Source: Streptomyces flaveolus
Lineage (GTDB): Bacteria; Actinomycetota; Actinomycetes; Streptomycetales; Streptomycetaceae
Length of the DNA stretch: 64,000 nucleotides
Reading direction: 5' to 3'
NCBI RefSeq assembly: GCF_014648815.1
Contig: NZ_BMRV01000010.1
Location: 186,001 to 250,000 of the forward strand
A model generated the notes under the pieces. It saw only the letters and a list, made by a program, of their open reading frames with translations. It made no database searches and was not told where the DNA came from. Made by a program: the position numbers and the translations under genes. How positions within the stretch are numbered: the stretch's first letter is position 1; each line of letters begins with the position of its first letter. This document shows, piece by piece, positions 42,151-50,661 of this stretch.

Positions 42151-43848
42151 ATGGCCGCCACCCCGCCGAAGCCTGCTGCCACGACTCCCCGCCGCAAGGT
42201 GAGCCGTCACCGTGGCGAGGGTCAGTGGGCTATGGGTCATTTCACCCCGCTCAACGGCAACGAGCAGACCAAGAAGGACGACGACGGTCTCAACGTACGG
42301 ACACGTATTGAGACGATCTACTCCAAGCGGGGATTCGACTCCATCGACCCCGGCGACCTGCGCGGACGCATGCGCTGGTGGGGTCTGTACACCCAGCGCC
42401 GGCAGGGCATCGACGGCGGCAAGACCGCGATCCTGGAGCCCGAGGAGCTGGACGACAGCTACTTCATGCTGCGCGTGCGCATCGACGGCGGCGCGCTGAC
42501 CACCGCGCAGCTGCGCGTCATCGGTGAGATCTCGCAGGAGTTCGCGCGCGGCACGGCCGACATCACCGACCGGCAGAACGTCCAGTACCACTGGATCCGG
42601 ATCGAGGACGTGCCCGAGATCTGGAACCGGCTGGAGGGCGTCGGCCTGTCCACCGTCACCGCCTGCGGCGACACGCCCCGCGTGATGATCGGCTCCCCGG
42701 TCGCGGGCATCGCCGAGGACGAGATCATCGACGGCACGCCCGCGCTGGAGGAGATGAAGCGCCGGGTCCTGAACAACCCGGCGTACTCGAACCTGCCGCG
42801 CAAGTTCAAGACCGCGATCTCCGGCTCGCCGGTGCAGGACGTCGTGCACGAGATCAACGACGTGGCGTTCGTCGGCGTCGACCACCCCGAGCACGGGCCG
42901 GGCTTCGACCTGTGGGTCGGCGGCGGCCTGTCCACCAACCCCAAGCTGGGTGTGCGCCTGAACGCCTGGGTGCCGATCGAGGACGTGCCGGACGTCTACG
43001 AGGGCGTCATCTCGATCTTCCGCGACTACGGCTACCGGCGCCTGCGCAACCGCGCCCGGCTGAAGTTCCTGGTCGCCGACTGGGGCGCGGAGAAGTTCCG
43101 CCAGGTGCTGGAGGACGAGTACCTGAAGCGCAAGCTGACCGACGGTCCGGCGCCCGCCGAGCCGGCGAGCCGCTGGCGCGACCACGTCGGCGTGCACCGG
43201 CAGAAGGACGGCCGCTACTACGTCGGCTTCGCCCCGCGCGTCGGCCGCGTCGACGGCACCACCCTGACGAAGGTCGCCGACCTCGCGGAGGCGCACGGCT
43301 CGGCCCGGGTCCGCACCACCGTCGAGCAGAAGATGATCATCCTCGACGTCGAGCAGGGTCAGGTCGACTCCCTGGTGGAGTCCCTGGAGGCGCTGGACCT
43401 CAGCGCCAGGCCCTCCTCGTTCCGGCGCGGCACCATGGCGTGCACCGGCATCGAGTTCTGCAAGCTCGCCATCGTCGAGACCAAGGCGCGCGGCGCCTCG
43501 CTCATCGACGAGCTGGAGCGCCGACTGCCGGAGTTCGACGAGCCGATCACCATCAACCTCAACGGCTGCCCGAACGCCTGCGCCCGCATCCAGACCGCGG
43601 ACATCGGTCTCAAGGGCCAGCTGGTCCTGAACGAGCGGGGCGAGCAGGTCGAGGGCTACCAGGTGCACCTCGGCGGGGCGCTCGGCCTGGAGGCCGGCTT
43701 CGGCCGCAAGGTGCGCGGCCTCAAGGTGACGGCGGAGGAGCTGCCGGACTACGTGGAGCGCGTGCTGACGCGCTACCAGGCCGAGCGCGAGGACGGCGAG
43801 CGGTTCGCCACCTGGGCGGCCCGCGCCTCGGAGGAGGCGCTGTCGTGA
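42151..43848 (+). CDS. sirA: Assimilatory sulfite reductase, siroheme/[4Fe-4S] (565 aa)
   Basis: Reduces sulfite to sulfide with electrons from ferredoxin. Two ferredoxin-like half-domains alternate with the siroheme-binding halves. The [4Fe-4S]/siroheme cysteines are at about 431, 437, 473 and 477 (Cys-x5-Cys and Cys-Pro-Asn-Ala-Cys). Arg-rich anion-binding segments such as Thr-Asp-Arg-Gln-Asn-Val-Gln are present. GAAGGAC ten bases before ATG 42151 supports that start rather than GTG 42142. Nitrite reductase is the close alternative family, but the cys operon context decides. The stop overlaps the start of the zinc-ribbon gene (GTGA). Confidence 0.96.
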   Translation: MAATPPKPAATTPRRKVSRHRGEGQWAMGHFTPLNGNEQTKKDDDGLNVRTRIETIYSKRGFDSIDPGDLRGRMRWWGLYTQRRQGIDGGKTAILEPEELDDSYFMLRVRIDGGALTTAQLRVIGEISQEFARGTADITDRQNVQYHWIRIEDVPEIWNRLEGVGLSTVTACGDTPRVMIGSPVAGIAEDEIIDGTPALEEMKRRVLNNPAYSNLPRKFKTAISGSPVQDVVHEINDVAFVGVDHPEHGPGFDLWVGGGLSTNPKLGVRLNAWVPIEDVPDVYEGVISIFRDYGYRRLRNRARLKFLVADWGAEKFRQVLEDEYLKRKLTDGPAPAEPASRWRDHVGVHRQKDGRYYVGFAPRVGRVDGTTLTKVADLAEAHGSARVRTTVEQKMIILDVEQGQVDSLVESLEALDLSARPSSFRRGTMACTGIEFCKLAIVETKARGASLIDELERRLPEFDEPITINLNGCPNACARIQTADIGLKGQLVLNERGEQVEGYQVHLGGALGLEAGFGRKVRGLKVTAEELPDYVERVLTRYQAEREDGERFATWAARASEEALS

Positions 43849-44024
43849 GCGAGCGCGCCGCGCCCTTCTACTGCCCCTACTGCGGCGACGAGGACCTGCG
43901 CCCGAGCGAAGAAGGTCACGGCGCCTGGGAATGCGCGGCGTGCAACCGCGCATTCCAGCTGAAGTTCCTCGGGCTGATCGCCCGCGGACTTCAGCCCAAC
44001 TCCACGGGAGGGGAACCGATATGA
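43845..44024 (+). CDS. Small zinc-ribbon protein of the sulfur operon (59 aa)
   Basis: A 59-residue protein with Cys-Pro-Tyr-Cys at about 10-13 and Cys-Ala-Ala-Cys at about 30-33, the four ligands of a rubredoxin-like zinc or iron ribbon. It overlaps sulfite reductase at its start (GTGA) and cysH at its end (ATGA), so its expression is tied to both. A role in electron delivery or cluster handling for sulfite reductase is suggested by position; it has no experimentally assigned function that I can recall. A gene of this kind occupies the same place in S. coelicolor. Confidence 0.92.
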   Translation: MSERAAPFYCPYCGDEDLRPSEEGHGAWECAACNRAFQLKFLGLIARGLQPNSTGGEPI

Positions 44025-44731
44025 CGGCCACTCAGGAAGAGCGGACGACCGACGAGCTGAAGGCGCTGGCCGAGCGGGCGGGCCGCGAGCTGGAGGACGC
44101 CTCGGCACTGGAGATCCTCCAGTGGGCCGCGGAGACCTTCGGCAACCGCTTCTGCGTGACCTCGTCCATGGAGGACGCGGTCGTCGCCCACCTCGCCTCC
44201 CGCGCCCTGCCCGGCGTGGACGTGGTGTTCCTCGACACCGGCTACCACTTCCCGGAGACCATCGGCACCCGGGACGCGGTGGAGGCCGTGATGGACGTGA
44301 ACGTCATCACGCTCACCCCGCGGCAGACGGTCGCCGAGCAGGACGCCGAGTACGGCCCGAGGCTGCACGACCGCGACCCCGACCTGTGCTGCGCGCTGCG
44401 CAAGGTCAAGCCGCTGGAGGAGGGCCTGAAGGGCTACCAGGCCTGGGCGACCGGCCTGCGCCGCGACGAGTCCGAGACCCGGGCGAACACCCCCGTGGTC
44501 GGTTGGGACGAGAAGCGCCGGAAGGTGAAGATCTCCCCCATCGCGAAGTGGTCACAGGAAGATGTGCAAACGTACGTCGCCGAGCACGGAGTCCTCACCA
44601 ACCCGTTGCTGATGGACGGCTATGCCTCCGTGGGCTGTGCGCCCTGCACCCGCCGTGTGCTGGAGGGCGAGGACGCGCGTGCCGGCCGCTGGGCGGGCCG
44701 TTCCAAGACCGAGTGCGGACTGCACGGCTGA
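44021..44731 (+). CDS. cysH: Adenylyl-/phosphoadenylyl-sulfate reductase (236 aa)
   Basis: Reduces activated sulfate to sulfite using thioredoxin. The PP-loop-type nucleotide site (Thr-Ser-Ser-Met-Glu-Asp, about 47-52) is followed by cluster cysteines Cys123-Cys124 and Cys206-x-x-Cys209 of a [4Fe-4S] enzyme, and the catalytic Glu-Cys-Gly-Leu-His tail (Cys232). The cluster-type enzyme is usually specific for APS, yet a CysC kinase follows in this operon, so PAPS may also be used; the sequence alone does not settle it. Confidence 0.95.
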   Translation: MTATQEERTTDELKALAERAGRELEDASALEILQWAAETFGNRFCVTSSMEDAVVAHLASRALPGVDVVFLDTGYHFPETIGTRDAVEAVMDVNVITLTPRQTVAEQDAEYGPRLHDRDPDLCCALRKVKPLEEGLKGYQAWATGLRRDESETRANTPVVGWDEKRRKVKISPIAKWSQEDVQTYVAEHGVLTNPLLMDGYASVGCAPCTRRVLEGEDARAGRWAGRSKTECGLHG

Positions 44732-44765
44732 CATGACGACGACCACCGAGAATCAGGAGAACCAC

Positions 44766-45302
44766 GTGACGACCGGAGCCACCGTCTGGCTCACGGGTCT
44801 GCCGAGCGCCGGCAAGACCACCATCGCGCACGAGCTGGCCGGCCGGCTGCGCGAGGAGGGCCACCGCGTCGAGGTGCTCGACGGCGACGAGATCCGCGAG
44901 TTCCTCTCGGCGGGCCTCGGCTTCAGCCGCGAGGACCGGCACACCAACGTGCAGCGCATCGGCTTCGTCGCCGAACTGCTCGCCCGCAACGGCGTCATCG
45001 CGCTGGTCCCGGTGATCGCGCCGTACACGGACAGCCGGGACGCGGTGCGCAAGCGCCACGAGACCCACGGGACGGCGTACGTGGAGGTGCACGTGGCCAC
45101 CCCGGTCGAGGTGTGCTCCGTACGCGACGTGAAGGGCCTGTACGCCAAGCAGGCCGCGGGTGAGCTGACGGGGCTCACCGGGGTCGACGACCCGTACGAG
45201 GAACCCGTCGCGCCCGACCTGCGCATCGAGTCGCAGGACCAGACCGTCCAGGAGTCCGCCGCGGCGGTGTACGCCCTGCTCAGCGAAAGGGGACTGGCAT
45301 GA
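44766..45302 (+). CDS. cysC: Adenylylsulfate kinase (178 aa)
   Basis: Phosphorylates APS to PAPS with ATP. The P-loop Gly-Leu-Pro-Ser-Ala-Gly-Lys-Thr-Thr begins at residue 11, followed by Leu-Asp-Gly-Asp-Glu and Arg-Asp-Val-Lys-Gly-Leu-Tyr (family hallmark). The GTG at 44766 has AGGAG six bases upstream and gives the normal length; an in-frame ATG at 44733, two bases after the cysH stop, would add 11 residues. The stop overlaps cysD as ATGA. Confidence 0.95.
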   Translation: MTTGATVWLTGLPSAGKTTIAHELAGRLREEGHRVEVLDGDEIREFLSAGLGFSREDRHTNVQRIGFVAELLARNGVIALVPVIAPYTDSRDAVRKRHETHGTAYVEVHVATPVEVCSVRDVKGLYAKQAAGELTGLTGVDDPYEEPVAPDLRIESQDQTVQESAAAVYALLSERGLA

Positions 45303-46246
45303 CGACGACCGTCGCCACGGTCAAGGAGGGCGAGGGCTCGGCGAGCAGCCCGTACGCCCTCTCCCACCTCGACGCCCTCGAGTCCGAGGCGGTGCACATC
45401 TTCCGCGAGGTGGCGGGCGAGTTCGAGCGGCCGGTAATCCTGTTCTCCGGCGGCAAGGACTCCATCCTCATGCTGCACCTGGCGCTGAAGGCGTTCGCCC
45501 CCGCGGCCGTGCCGTTCTCCCTGCTGCACGTCGACACCGGGCACAACTTCCCCGAGGTCCTGGACTACCGCGACCGCACGGTGGAGAAGCACGGGCTGCG
45601 CCTGCACGTGGCCTCCGTGCAGGACTACATCGACCGGGGGGTGCTCAAGGAGCGCCCGGACGGCACGCGCAACCCGCTGCAGACGCTGCCGCTGACCGAG
45701 AAGATCCAGGCGGAGAAGTTCGACGCCGTCTTCGGCGGCGGGCGCCGCGACGAGGAGAAGGCCCGCGCCAAGGAGCGGGTGTTCTCGCTGCGCGACGAGT
45801 TCTCCCAGTGGGACCCGCGCCGCCAGCGCCCCGAGCTGTGGAACCTGTACAACGGCCGGCACGCCCCCGGCGAGCACGTCCGGGTCTTCCCGCTGTCCAA
45901 CTGGACGGAGCTGGACGTGTGGCAGTACATCGCCCGCGAGGGCATCGAACTGCCCGATATCTACTACGCCCACGAGCGCGAGGTCTTCGCGCGCGCCGGC
46001 ATGTGGCTGACCGCCGGCGAGTGGGGCGGCCCGAAGGACGACGAGACAGTGGTCAAGCGGCGGGTCCGCTACCGCACCGTCGGCGACATGTCCTGCACCG
46101 GCGCGGTCGACTCCGACGCCGACACCATCGAGAAGGTGATCGCCGAGATCGCCGCCTCCCGGCTCACCGAGCGCGGCGCGACGCGTGCCGACGACAAGCT
46201 CTCCGAGGCCGCGATGGAAGACCGCAAGCGCGAGGGGTACTTCTAG
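45299..46246 (+). CDS. cysD: Sulfate adenylyltransferase subunit 2 (315 aa)
   Basis: The ATP pyrophosphatase subunit that makes APS from sulfate and ATP with CysN. The PP-loop Ser-Gly-Gly-Lys-Asp-Ser lies at residues 50-55. A second signature, Arg-Arg-Asp-Glu-Glu-Lys-Ala-Arg-Ala-Lys-Glu-Arg, follows near 150-160. The C-terminus (Glu-Asp-Arg-Lys-Arg-Glu-Gly-Tyr-Phe) is the family's usual end. It overlaps cysC by four bases and is separated by two bases from cysN. Confidence 0.97.
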   Translation: MTTTVATVKEGEGSASSPYALSHLDALESEAVHIFREVAGEFERPVILFSGGKDSILMLHLALKAFAPAAVPFSLLHVDTGHNFPEVLDYRDRTVEKHGLRLHVASVQDYIDRGVLKERPDGTRNPLQTLPLTEKIQAEKFDAVFGGGRRDEEKARAKERVFSLRDEFSQWDPRRQRPELWNLYNGRHAPGEHVRVFPLSNWTELDVWQYIAREGIELPDIYYAHEREVFARAGMWLTAGEWGGPKDDETVVKRRVRYRTVGDMSCTGAVDSDADTIEKVIAEIAASRLTERGATRADDKLSEAAMEDRKREGYF

Positions 46247-46248
46247 AC

Positions 46249-47604
46249 ATGACCAGCACCACCGAGCCCACCGAGCCGCTGTCGGTCGAGCAGCTGTCGG
46301 AGACCACCCTGCTGCGGTTCGCCACCGCGGGGTCCGTCGACGACGGCAAGTCCACCCTGGTCGGCCGCCTGCTGCACGACTCCAAGTCGGTCCTCGTGGA
46401 CCAGCTGGAGGCCGTGGAGCGCGCCTCCGCGAGCCGCGGCCAGGAGGCCCCGGACCTGGCGCTGCTCACCGACGGCCTGCGGGCCGAGCGCGAGCAGGGC
46501 ATCACCATCGACGTGGCCTACCGCTACTTCGCCACGCCCCGGCGCCGGTTCATCCTGGCCGACACCCCCGGGCACGTGCAGTACACCCGCAACATGGTCA
46601 CCGGCGCCTCCACGGCCGAGCTCACGGTCATCCTTGTCGACGCCCGCAACGGCGTCGTCGAGCAGACCCGCCGGCACGCCGCGATCGCCGCGCTGCTGCG
46701 GGTGCCGCACGTCGTGCTCGCCGTCAACAAGATGGACCTGGTCGAGTACAAGGAGTCCGTGTTCGCCGCCATCGCCGAGGAGTTCACGGCGTACGCGACC
46801 GAGCTGGGCATCCCCGAGGTCACCGCGATCCCGATCTCGGCGCTCGCCGGCGACAACGTGGTGGAGCCGTCCGCGGTCATGGACTGGTACGGCGGCCCGA
46901 CCGTCCTGGAGCACCTGGAGACCGTCCCGGTCAGCCACGACCTGGCGCACTGCCACGCCCGGCTGCCCGTGCAGTACGTGATCCGTCCGCGCACCGCCGA
47001 GCACCCCGACTACCGGGGCTACGCGGGCCAGATCGCCGCCGGCACCTTCCGCATCGGCGATCCGGTCACCGTGCTGCCGTCGGGCCGCACCTCCAAGGTG
47101 TCCGGCATCGACCTGCTGGGCGAGCCGGTCGACGCGGCCTGGACGCCGCAGTCGGTGACGCTGCTGCTGGAGGACGACATCGACGTCTCCCGCGGCGACC
47201 TGATCGTTCCCAGCAAGGACGCCCCGGCCACCACGCAGGACGTCGAGGCCACCGTCTGCCACGTCGCCGACGCGCCGCTGACCGTGGGCCACCGCGTGCT
47301 GCTCAAGCACGGCACCCGCACGGTCAAGGCCATCGTCAAGGACATCCCGGCCCGGCTCACGCTGGACGACCTGTCCCTGCACCCGCACCCCGGGCAGCTC
47401 GTCGCCAACGACATCGGCCGCGTGAAGATCCGCACCGCCGAGCCGCTGCCCGCCGACTCCTACGCGGACTCCCGCCGCACCGGTTCGTTCATCCTGATCG
47501 ACCCGAGCGACGGCACCACGCTCACCGCCGGGATGGTCGGCGAGTCCTTCGCCGCCCCGGAACCGGTCAAGGACCCGGACGACGAGGACGGGTGGGACTT
47601 CTGA
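46249..47604 (+). CDS. cysN: Sulfate adenylyltransferase subunit 1, GTPase (451 aa)
   Basis: An EF-Tu-like GTPase whose hydrolysis drives APS synthesis by CysD. G1 Gly-Ser-Val-Asp-Asp-Gly-Lys-Ser at about 28-35, G3 Asp-Thr-Pro-Gly-His at about 105-109, and G4 Asn-Lys-Met-Asp near 160 are present. There is no fused CysC kinase domain, which fits the separate cysC gene upstream. Confidence 0.97.
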   Translation: MTSTTEPTEPLSVEQLSETTLLRFATAGSVDDGKSTLVGRLLHDSKSVLVDQLEAVERASASRGQEAPDLALLTDGLRAEREQGITIDVAYRYFATPRRRFILADTPGHVQYTRNMVTGASTAELTVILVDARNGVVEQTRRHAAIAALLRVPHVVLAVNKMDLVEYKESVFAAIAEEFTAYATELGIPEVTAIPISALAGDNVVEPSAVMDWYGGPTVLEHLETVPVSHDLAHCHARLPVQYVIRPRTAEHPDYRGYAGQIAAGTFRIGDPVTVLPSGRTSKVSGIDLLGEPVDAAWTPQSVTLLLEDDIDVSRGDLIVPSKDAPATTQDVEATVCHVADAPLTVGHRVLLKHGTRTVKAIVKDIPARLTLDDLSLHPHPGQLVANDIGRVKIRTAEPLPADSYADSRRTGSFILIDPSDGTTLTAGMVGESFAAPEPVKDPDDEDGWDF

Positions 47605-47606
47605 GC

Positions 47607-47711
47607 ATGAACTCCTCCGACTTCTACTCCACGTTCGCCAAGGAGGGCGGCCGCGTCGGCAGCGGTGCTCTCGGCAGCGGGCAGGGCGGAGTGGCGCGAT
47701 GTGCGCGCTGA
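47607..47711 (+). CDS. Possible small ORF after cysN (34 aa)
   Basis: An ATG two bases after the cysN stop opens 34 codons with a Ser/Phe/Tyr start and Gly-rich end. It could be coupled to cysN translation, but no ribosome site other than the coupling and no family support it. Confidence 0.25.
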   Translation: MNSSDFYSTFAKEGGRVGSGALGSGQGGVARCAR

Positions 47712-47788
47712 CGTACGCGCACCGCATGCGCGCCCACACCCCCCACCCGCACAGCCGAAGACCTGCCGACCTCCCGGCCACGACCTGA
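47699..47788 (+). CDS. Possible leader peptide before the sulfonate transporter (29 aa)
   Basis: ATG 47699 opens 29 codons with Cys as the second residue and a basic His/Arg/Pro-rich body, ending 55 bp before ssuA. GGCGGAG precedes it. By analogy with the operon leader at 41940 it might sense cysteine, but it lacks that motif. Confidence 0.25.
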   Translation: MCALTYAHRMRAHTPHPHSRRPADLPATT

Positions 47789-47843
47789 CACCTCGGACGA
47801 ACCGACAGGCGTGACCGCCGGGCCAACGAGAGGAACACCTCCC

Positions 47844-48947
47844 GTGCCTGCCACCACCGTCCTGCGCCGCACCCTCGCGGTCATAGCCGCCCTGCCGCTC
47901 CTGACCCTCGCCGCCTGCGGGTACGGCTCCGAGGCGAAGGACGACGACACCGCCAAGGTCGCCGCGGGCGCCGAGAAGATCGACGGTCTCGACTCCGTCC
48001 GCATCGGCTACTTCGGCAACCTCACCCACGCCACCGCCCTGGTCGGGAACCAGAAGGGCTTCTTCCAGAAGGCGCTGGGCGCGACCGAGGCCAAGTACGC
48101 GACCTTCAACGCCGGCCCGTCCGAGATCGAGGCGCTGAACTCCGGCTCCATCGACATCGGCTGGATCGGCCCCTCCCCCTCGATCAACGGCTACACGAAG
48201 TCGGACGGCAAGAACCTGCGGATCATCGGCGGTTCGGCCTCCGGCGGCGTGAAGCTGGTGGTGAACCCTGACAAGATCAAGTCTCTGAAGGACGTCAAGG
48301 GCAAGCGCATCGCGACCCCGCAGCTCGGCAACACGCAGGACGTGGCGTTCCTCAACTGGATCGCCGAGCAGGGCTGGAAGGTCGACGCGCAGAGCGGCAA
48401 GGGCGACGTGACCGTCGTCCGCAGCGACAACAAGGTCACCCCGGACGCCTACAAGTCGGGCTCCCTGGACGGCGCCTGGGTGCCGGAGCCGACCGCCTCC
48501 AAGCTGGTCGCCGAGGGCGCGAAGGTGCTGCTGGACGAGTCGACGCTGTGGCCGGACAAGAAGTTCGTGATCACGAACATCATCGTGTCGCAGAAGTTCC
48601 TGAAGGAGCACCCGAAGGCCGTCGAGGCCGTCCTGAAGGCCTCGGTCGACACCAACGAGTGGATCAAGGCCAACCCGGACGAGGCGAAGGCCGCGGCCAA
48701 CAAGCAGCTGGAGAAGGACACCGGCAAGGCGCTGCCGGCCGAGGTCCTGGACCCGGCGTGGAAGTCGATCGAGGTCACCGACGACCCGCTGGCCGCCACC
48801 CTCGACGCCCAGGCGGAGCACGCCGTGAAGGCCGGTCTGCTGAAGGAGCCCGACCTCGCGGGCATCTACGACCTCACGCTGCTCAACAAGGTCCTCGAGG
48901 CCAAGGGCGCGCCCGCGGTCGACGACGCCGGTCTCGGCGTCAAGTAA
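47844..48947 (+). CDS. ssuA: Sulfonate/taurine-type ABC transporter binding lipoprotein (367 aa)
   Basis: A lipoprotein signal ends at lipobox Leu-Ala-Ala-Cys (Cys25). The mature protein has the SsuA/NrtA/TauA-type fold: Arg-Ile-Gly-Tyr-Phe-Gly-Asn-Leu near 53, Ser-Gly-Ser-Ile-Asp-Ile-Gly-Trp-Ile-Gly-Pro-Ser-Pro near 105, and Thr-Pro-Gln-Leu-Gly-Asn-Thr-Gln-Asp near 160. GAGAGGAA before GTG 47844 supports the start. Together with ssuB and ssuC it imports an organosulfur compound or sulfate; the exact ligand is not evident. Confidence 0.93.
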   Translation: MPATTVLRRTLAVIAALPLLTLAACGYGSEAKDDDTAKVAAGAEKIDGLDSVRIGYFGNLTHATALVGNQKGFFQKALGATEAKYATFNAGPSEIEALNSGSIDIGWIGPSPSINGYTKSDGKNLRIIGGSASGGVKLVVNPDKIKSLKDVKGKRIATPQLGNTQDVAFLNWIAEQGWKVDAQSGKGDVTVVRSDNKVTPDAYKSGSLDGAWVPEPTASKLVAEGAKVLLDESTLWPDKKFVITNIIVSQKFLKEHPKAVEAVLKASVDTNEWIKANPDEAKAAANKQLEKDTGKALPAEVLDPAWKSIEVTDDPLAATLDAQAEHAVKAGLLKEPDLAGIYDLTLLNKVLEAKGAPAVDDAGLGVK

Positions 48948-48981
48948 GTCCGGATCCGACCAATCCCAGGAGGTGACGACC

Positions 48982-49770
48982 ATGGCCACGACCCTCGCCA
49001 AGGCCGCCGACGGCACCGAGGCGGCCACGCACGCCGCCCGGATCGAGCACGTCTCGAAGTCGTTCGCGGGCCCCGCCGGACAGCAGCTCGTGCTGGACGA
49101 CATCACCCTCGATGTCGCGCCCGGCGAGTTCGTCACTCTCCTGGGGGCCTCCGGCTGCGGCAAGTCGACGCTGCTCAACCTGGTGGCGGGCCTGGACAGG
49201 CCCAGCGCCGGCGCCATCACCACGGACGGGCGGCCGGCCCTGATGTTCCAGGAGCACGCCCTGTTCCCGTGGCTGACCGCGGGCAAGAACATCGAACTCG
49301 CCCTCAAGCTGCGCGGCGTGCCCAAGTCCGAGCGCCGCGACAAGGCCGAGGAGCTGCTCGAACTCGTCCGGCTCAAGGGCGCGTACGGCAAGCGGGTGCA
49401 CGAGCTGTCCGGCGGCATGCGCCAGCGCGTCGCGATGGCGCGCGCTCTCGCGCAGGAGAGCAAACTGCTGCTGATGGACGAGCCGTTCGCGGCGCTGGAC
49501 GCGATCACGCGGGACGTGCTGCACGACGAACTCACCCGGATCTGGCGCGAGACGCGGCTGTCCGTCCTGTTCGTCACGCACAACGTGCGCGAGGCCGTGC
49601 GGCTCGCCGAGCGCGTGGTGCTGCTGTCCTCCCGCCCCGGGCGCGTCGCGCGCCAGTGGACGGTGGGCATCCCGCACCCGCGCCGCATCGAGGACACCGC
49701 CGTGGCGGAACTGTCCGTCGAGATCACCGAAGAACTGCGTGGGGAGATCCGCCGCCATGGCCAGCACTGA
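48982..49770 (+). CDS. ssuB: Sulfonate-type ABC transporter ATPase (262 aa)
   Basis: Walker A Gly-Ala-Ser-Gly-Cys-Gly-Lys-Ser-Thr at residues 55-63, signature Leu-Ser-Gly-Gly-Met-Arg-Gln-Arg near 142, Walker B Leu-Leu-Met-Asp-Glu-Pro-Phe near 163 and the switch His after Phe-Val-Thr. AGGAGG eight bases before ATG 48982 decides the start over GTG 48973. Its end overlaps the permease start by 14 bp. Confidence 0.94.
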   Translation: MATTLAKAADGTEAATHAARIEHVSKSFAGPAGQQLVLDDITLDVAPGEFVTLLGASGCGKSTLLNLVAGLDRPSAGAITTDGRPALMFQEHALFPWLTAGKNIELALKLRGVPKSERRDKAEELLELVRLKGAYGKRVHELSGGMRQRVAMARALAQESKLLLMDEPFAALDAITRDVLHDELTRIWRETRLSVLFVTHNVREAVRLAERVVLLSSRPGRVARQWTVGIPHPRRIEDTAVAELSVEITEELRGEIRRHGQH

Positions 49771-50653
49771 TACGACCAGCCCGGCGAAGGACGGCGGCGA
49801 CCTCGCCGGTCTGGAGGCGGGCCTGGACGCACTGGAGACGGTGCAGCAGGGCCGCACGCCGTTCCGGCAGACCTTCGTCGAGAAGATCCTGCCGCCCACC
49901 GTCGCGGTGCTCCTGGTGCTGGCGGTCTGGCAGGGGCTGGTCTCGTTCGACGTCGTCGACGACCCGACCAAGCTGCCCGCCCCGTCCGCCGTGTGGGACG
50001 TCGTCCAGCAGGCGTGGCTCGAGGGCGAGCTGCTCGGCTACATCTGGACCAGCGTCTCGCGCGGCCTGCTCGGCTTCTGCTTCGCGCTGCTGATCGGCAC
50101 CCCGCTGGGGCTGCTGGTGGCGCGGGTGAAGTTCGTGCGGGCCGCGATCGGCCCGATCCTGTCCGGCCTCCAGTCGCTGCCGTCGGTGGCGTGGGTGCCG
50201 CCGGCCGTGATCTGGCTGGGCCTGAACAACACGATGATGTACGCCGTCATCCTGCTGGGCGCGGTGCCGTCCATCGCCAACGGCCTGGTGTCCGGCGTGG
50301 ACCAGGTGTCGCCGCTGTTCCTGCGGGCGGGCCGCACGCTGGGCGCGACGGGGCTGAAGGGCACCTGGCACATCGTGCTGCCGGCCGCGCTGCCCGGCTA
50401 CGTCGCGGGTCTGAAGCAGGGCTGGGCCTTCTCCTGGCGGTCGCTGATGGCCGCCGAGATCATCGCGTCCTTCCCCGACCTGGGGGTGGGCCTCGGCCAG
50501 CTGCTGGAGAACGGCCGCAACGCCAGCGACATGGCCATGGTCTTCGAGGCCATCCTGCTGATCCTGATCGTCGGCATCGCCATCGACCTGCTGATCTTCA
50601 GCCCGCTGGAGCGGTGGGTGCTGCGCAGCCGCGGTCTGCTGGTGAGGAGCTGA
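49757..50653 (+). CDS. ssuC: Sulfonate-type ABC transporter permease (298 aa)
   Basis: Six hydrophobic helices from about residue 45, with the EAA-loop-like segment Ala-Gly-Arg-Thr-Leu-Gly-Ala-Thr-Gly near 190 and the family motif Gly-Leu-Gly-Gln-Leu-Leu near 250. The first 40 residues are a soluble acidic N-terminus. The ATG at 49757 lies inside the end of ssuB, so the two are coupled. Confidence 0.93.
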   Translation: MASTDTTSPAKDGGDLAGLEAGLDALETVQQGRTPFRQTFVEKILPPTVAVLLVLAVWQGLVSFDVVDDPTKLPAPSAVWDVVQQAWLEGELLGYIWTSVSRGLLGFCFALLIGTPLGLLVARVKFVRAAIGPILSGLQSLPSVAWVPPAVIWLGLNNTMMYAVILLGAVPSIANGLVSGVDQVSPLFLRAGRTLGATGLKGTWHIVLPAALPGYVAGLKQGWAFSWRSLMAAEIIASFPDLGVGLGQLLENGRNASDMAMVFEAILLILIVGIAIDLLIFSPLERWVLRSRGLLVRS

Positions 50654-50661
50654 GGCACACC

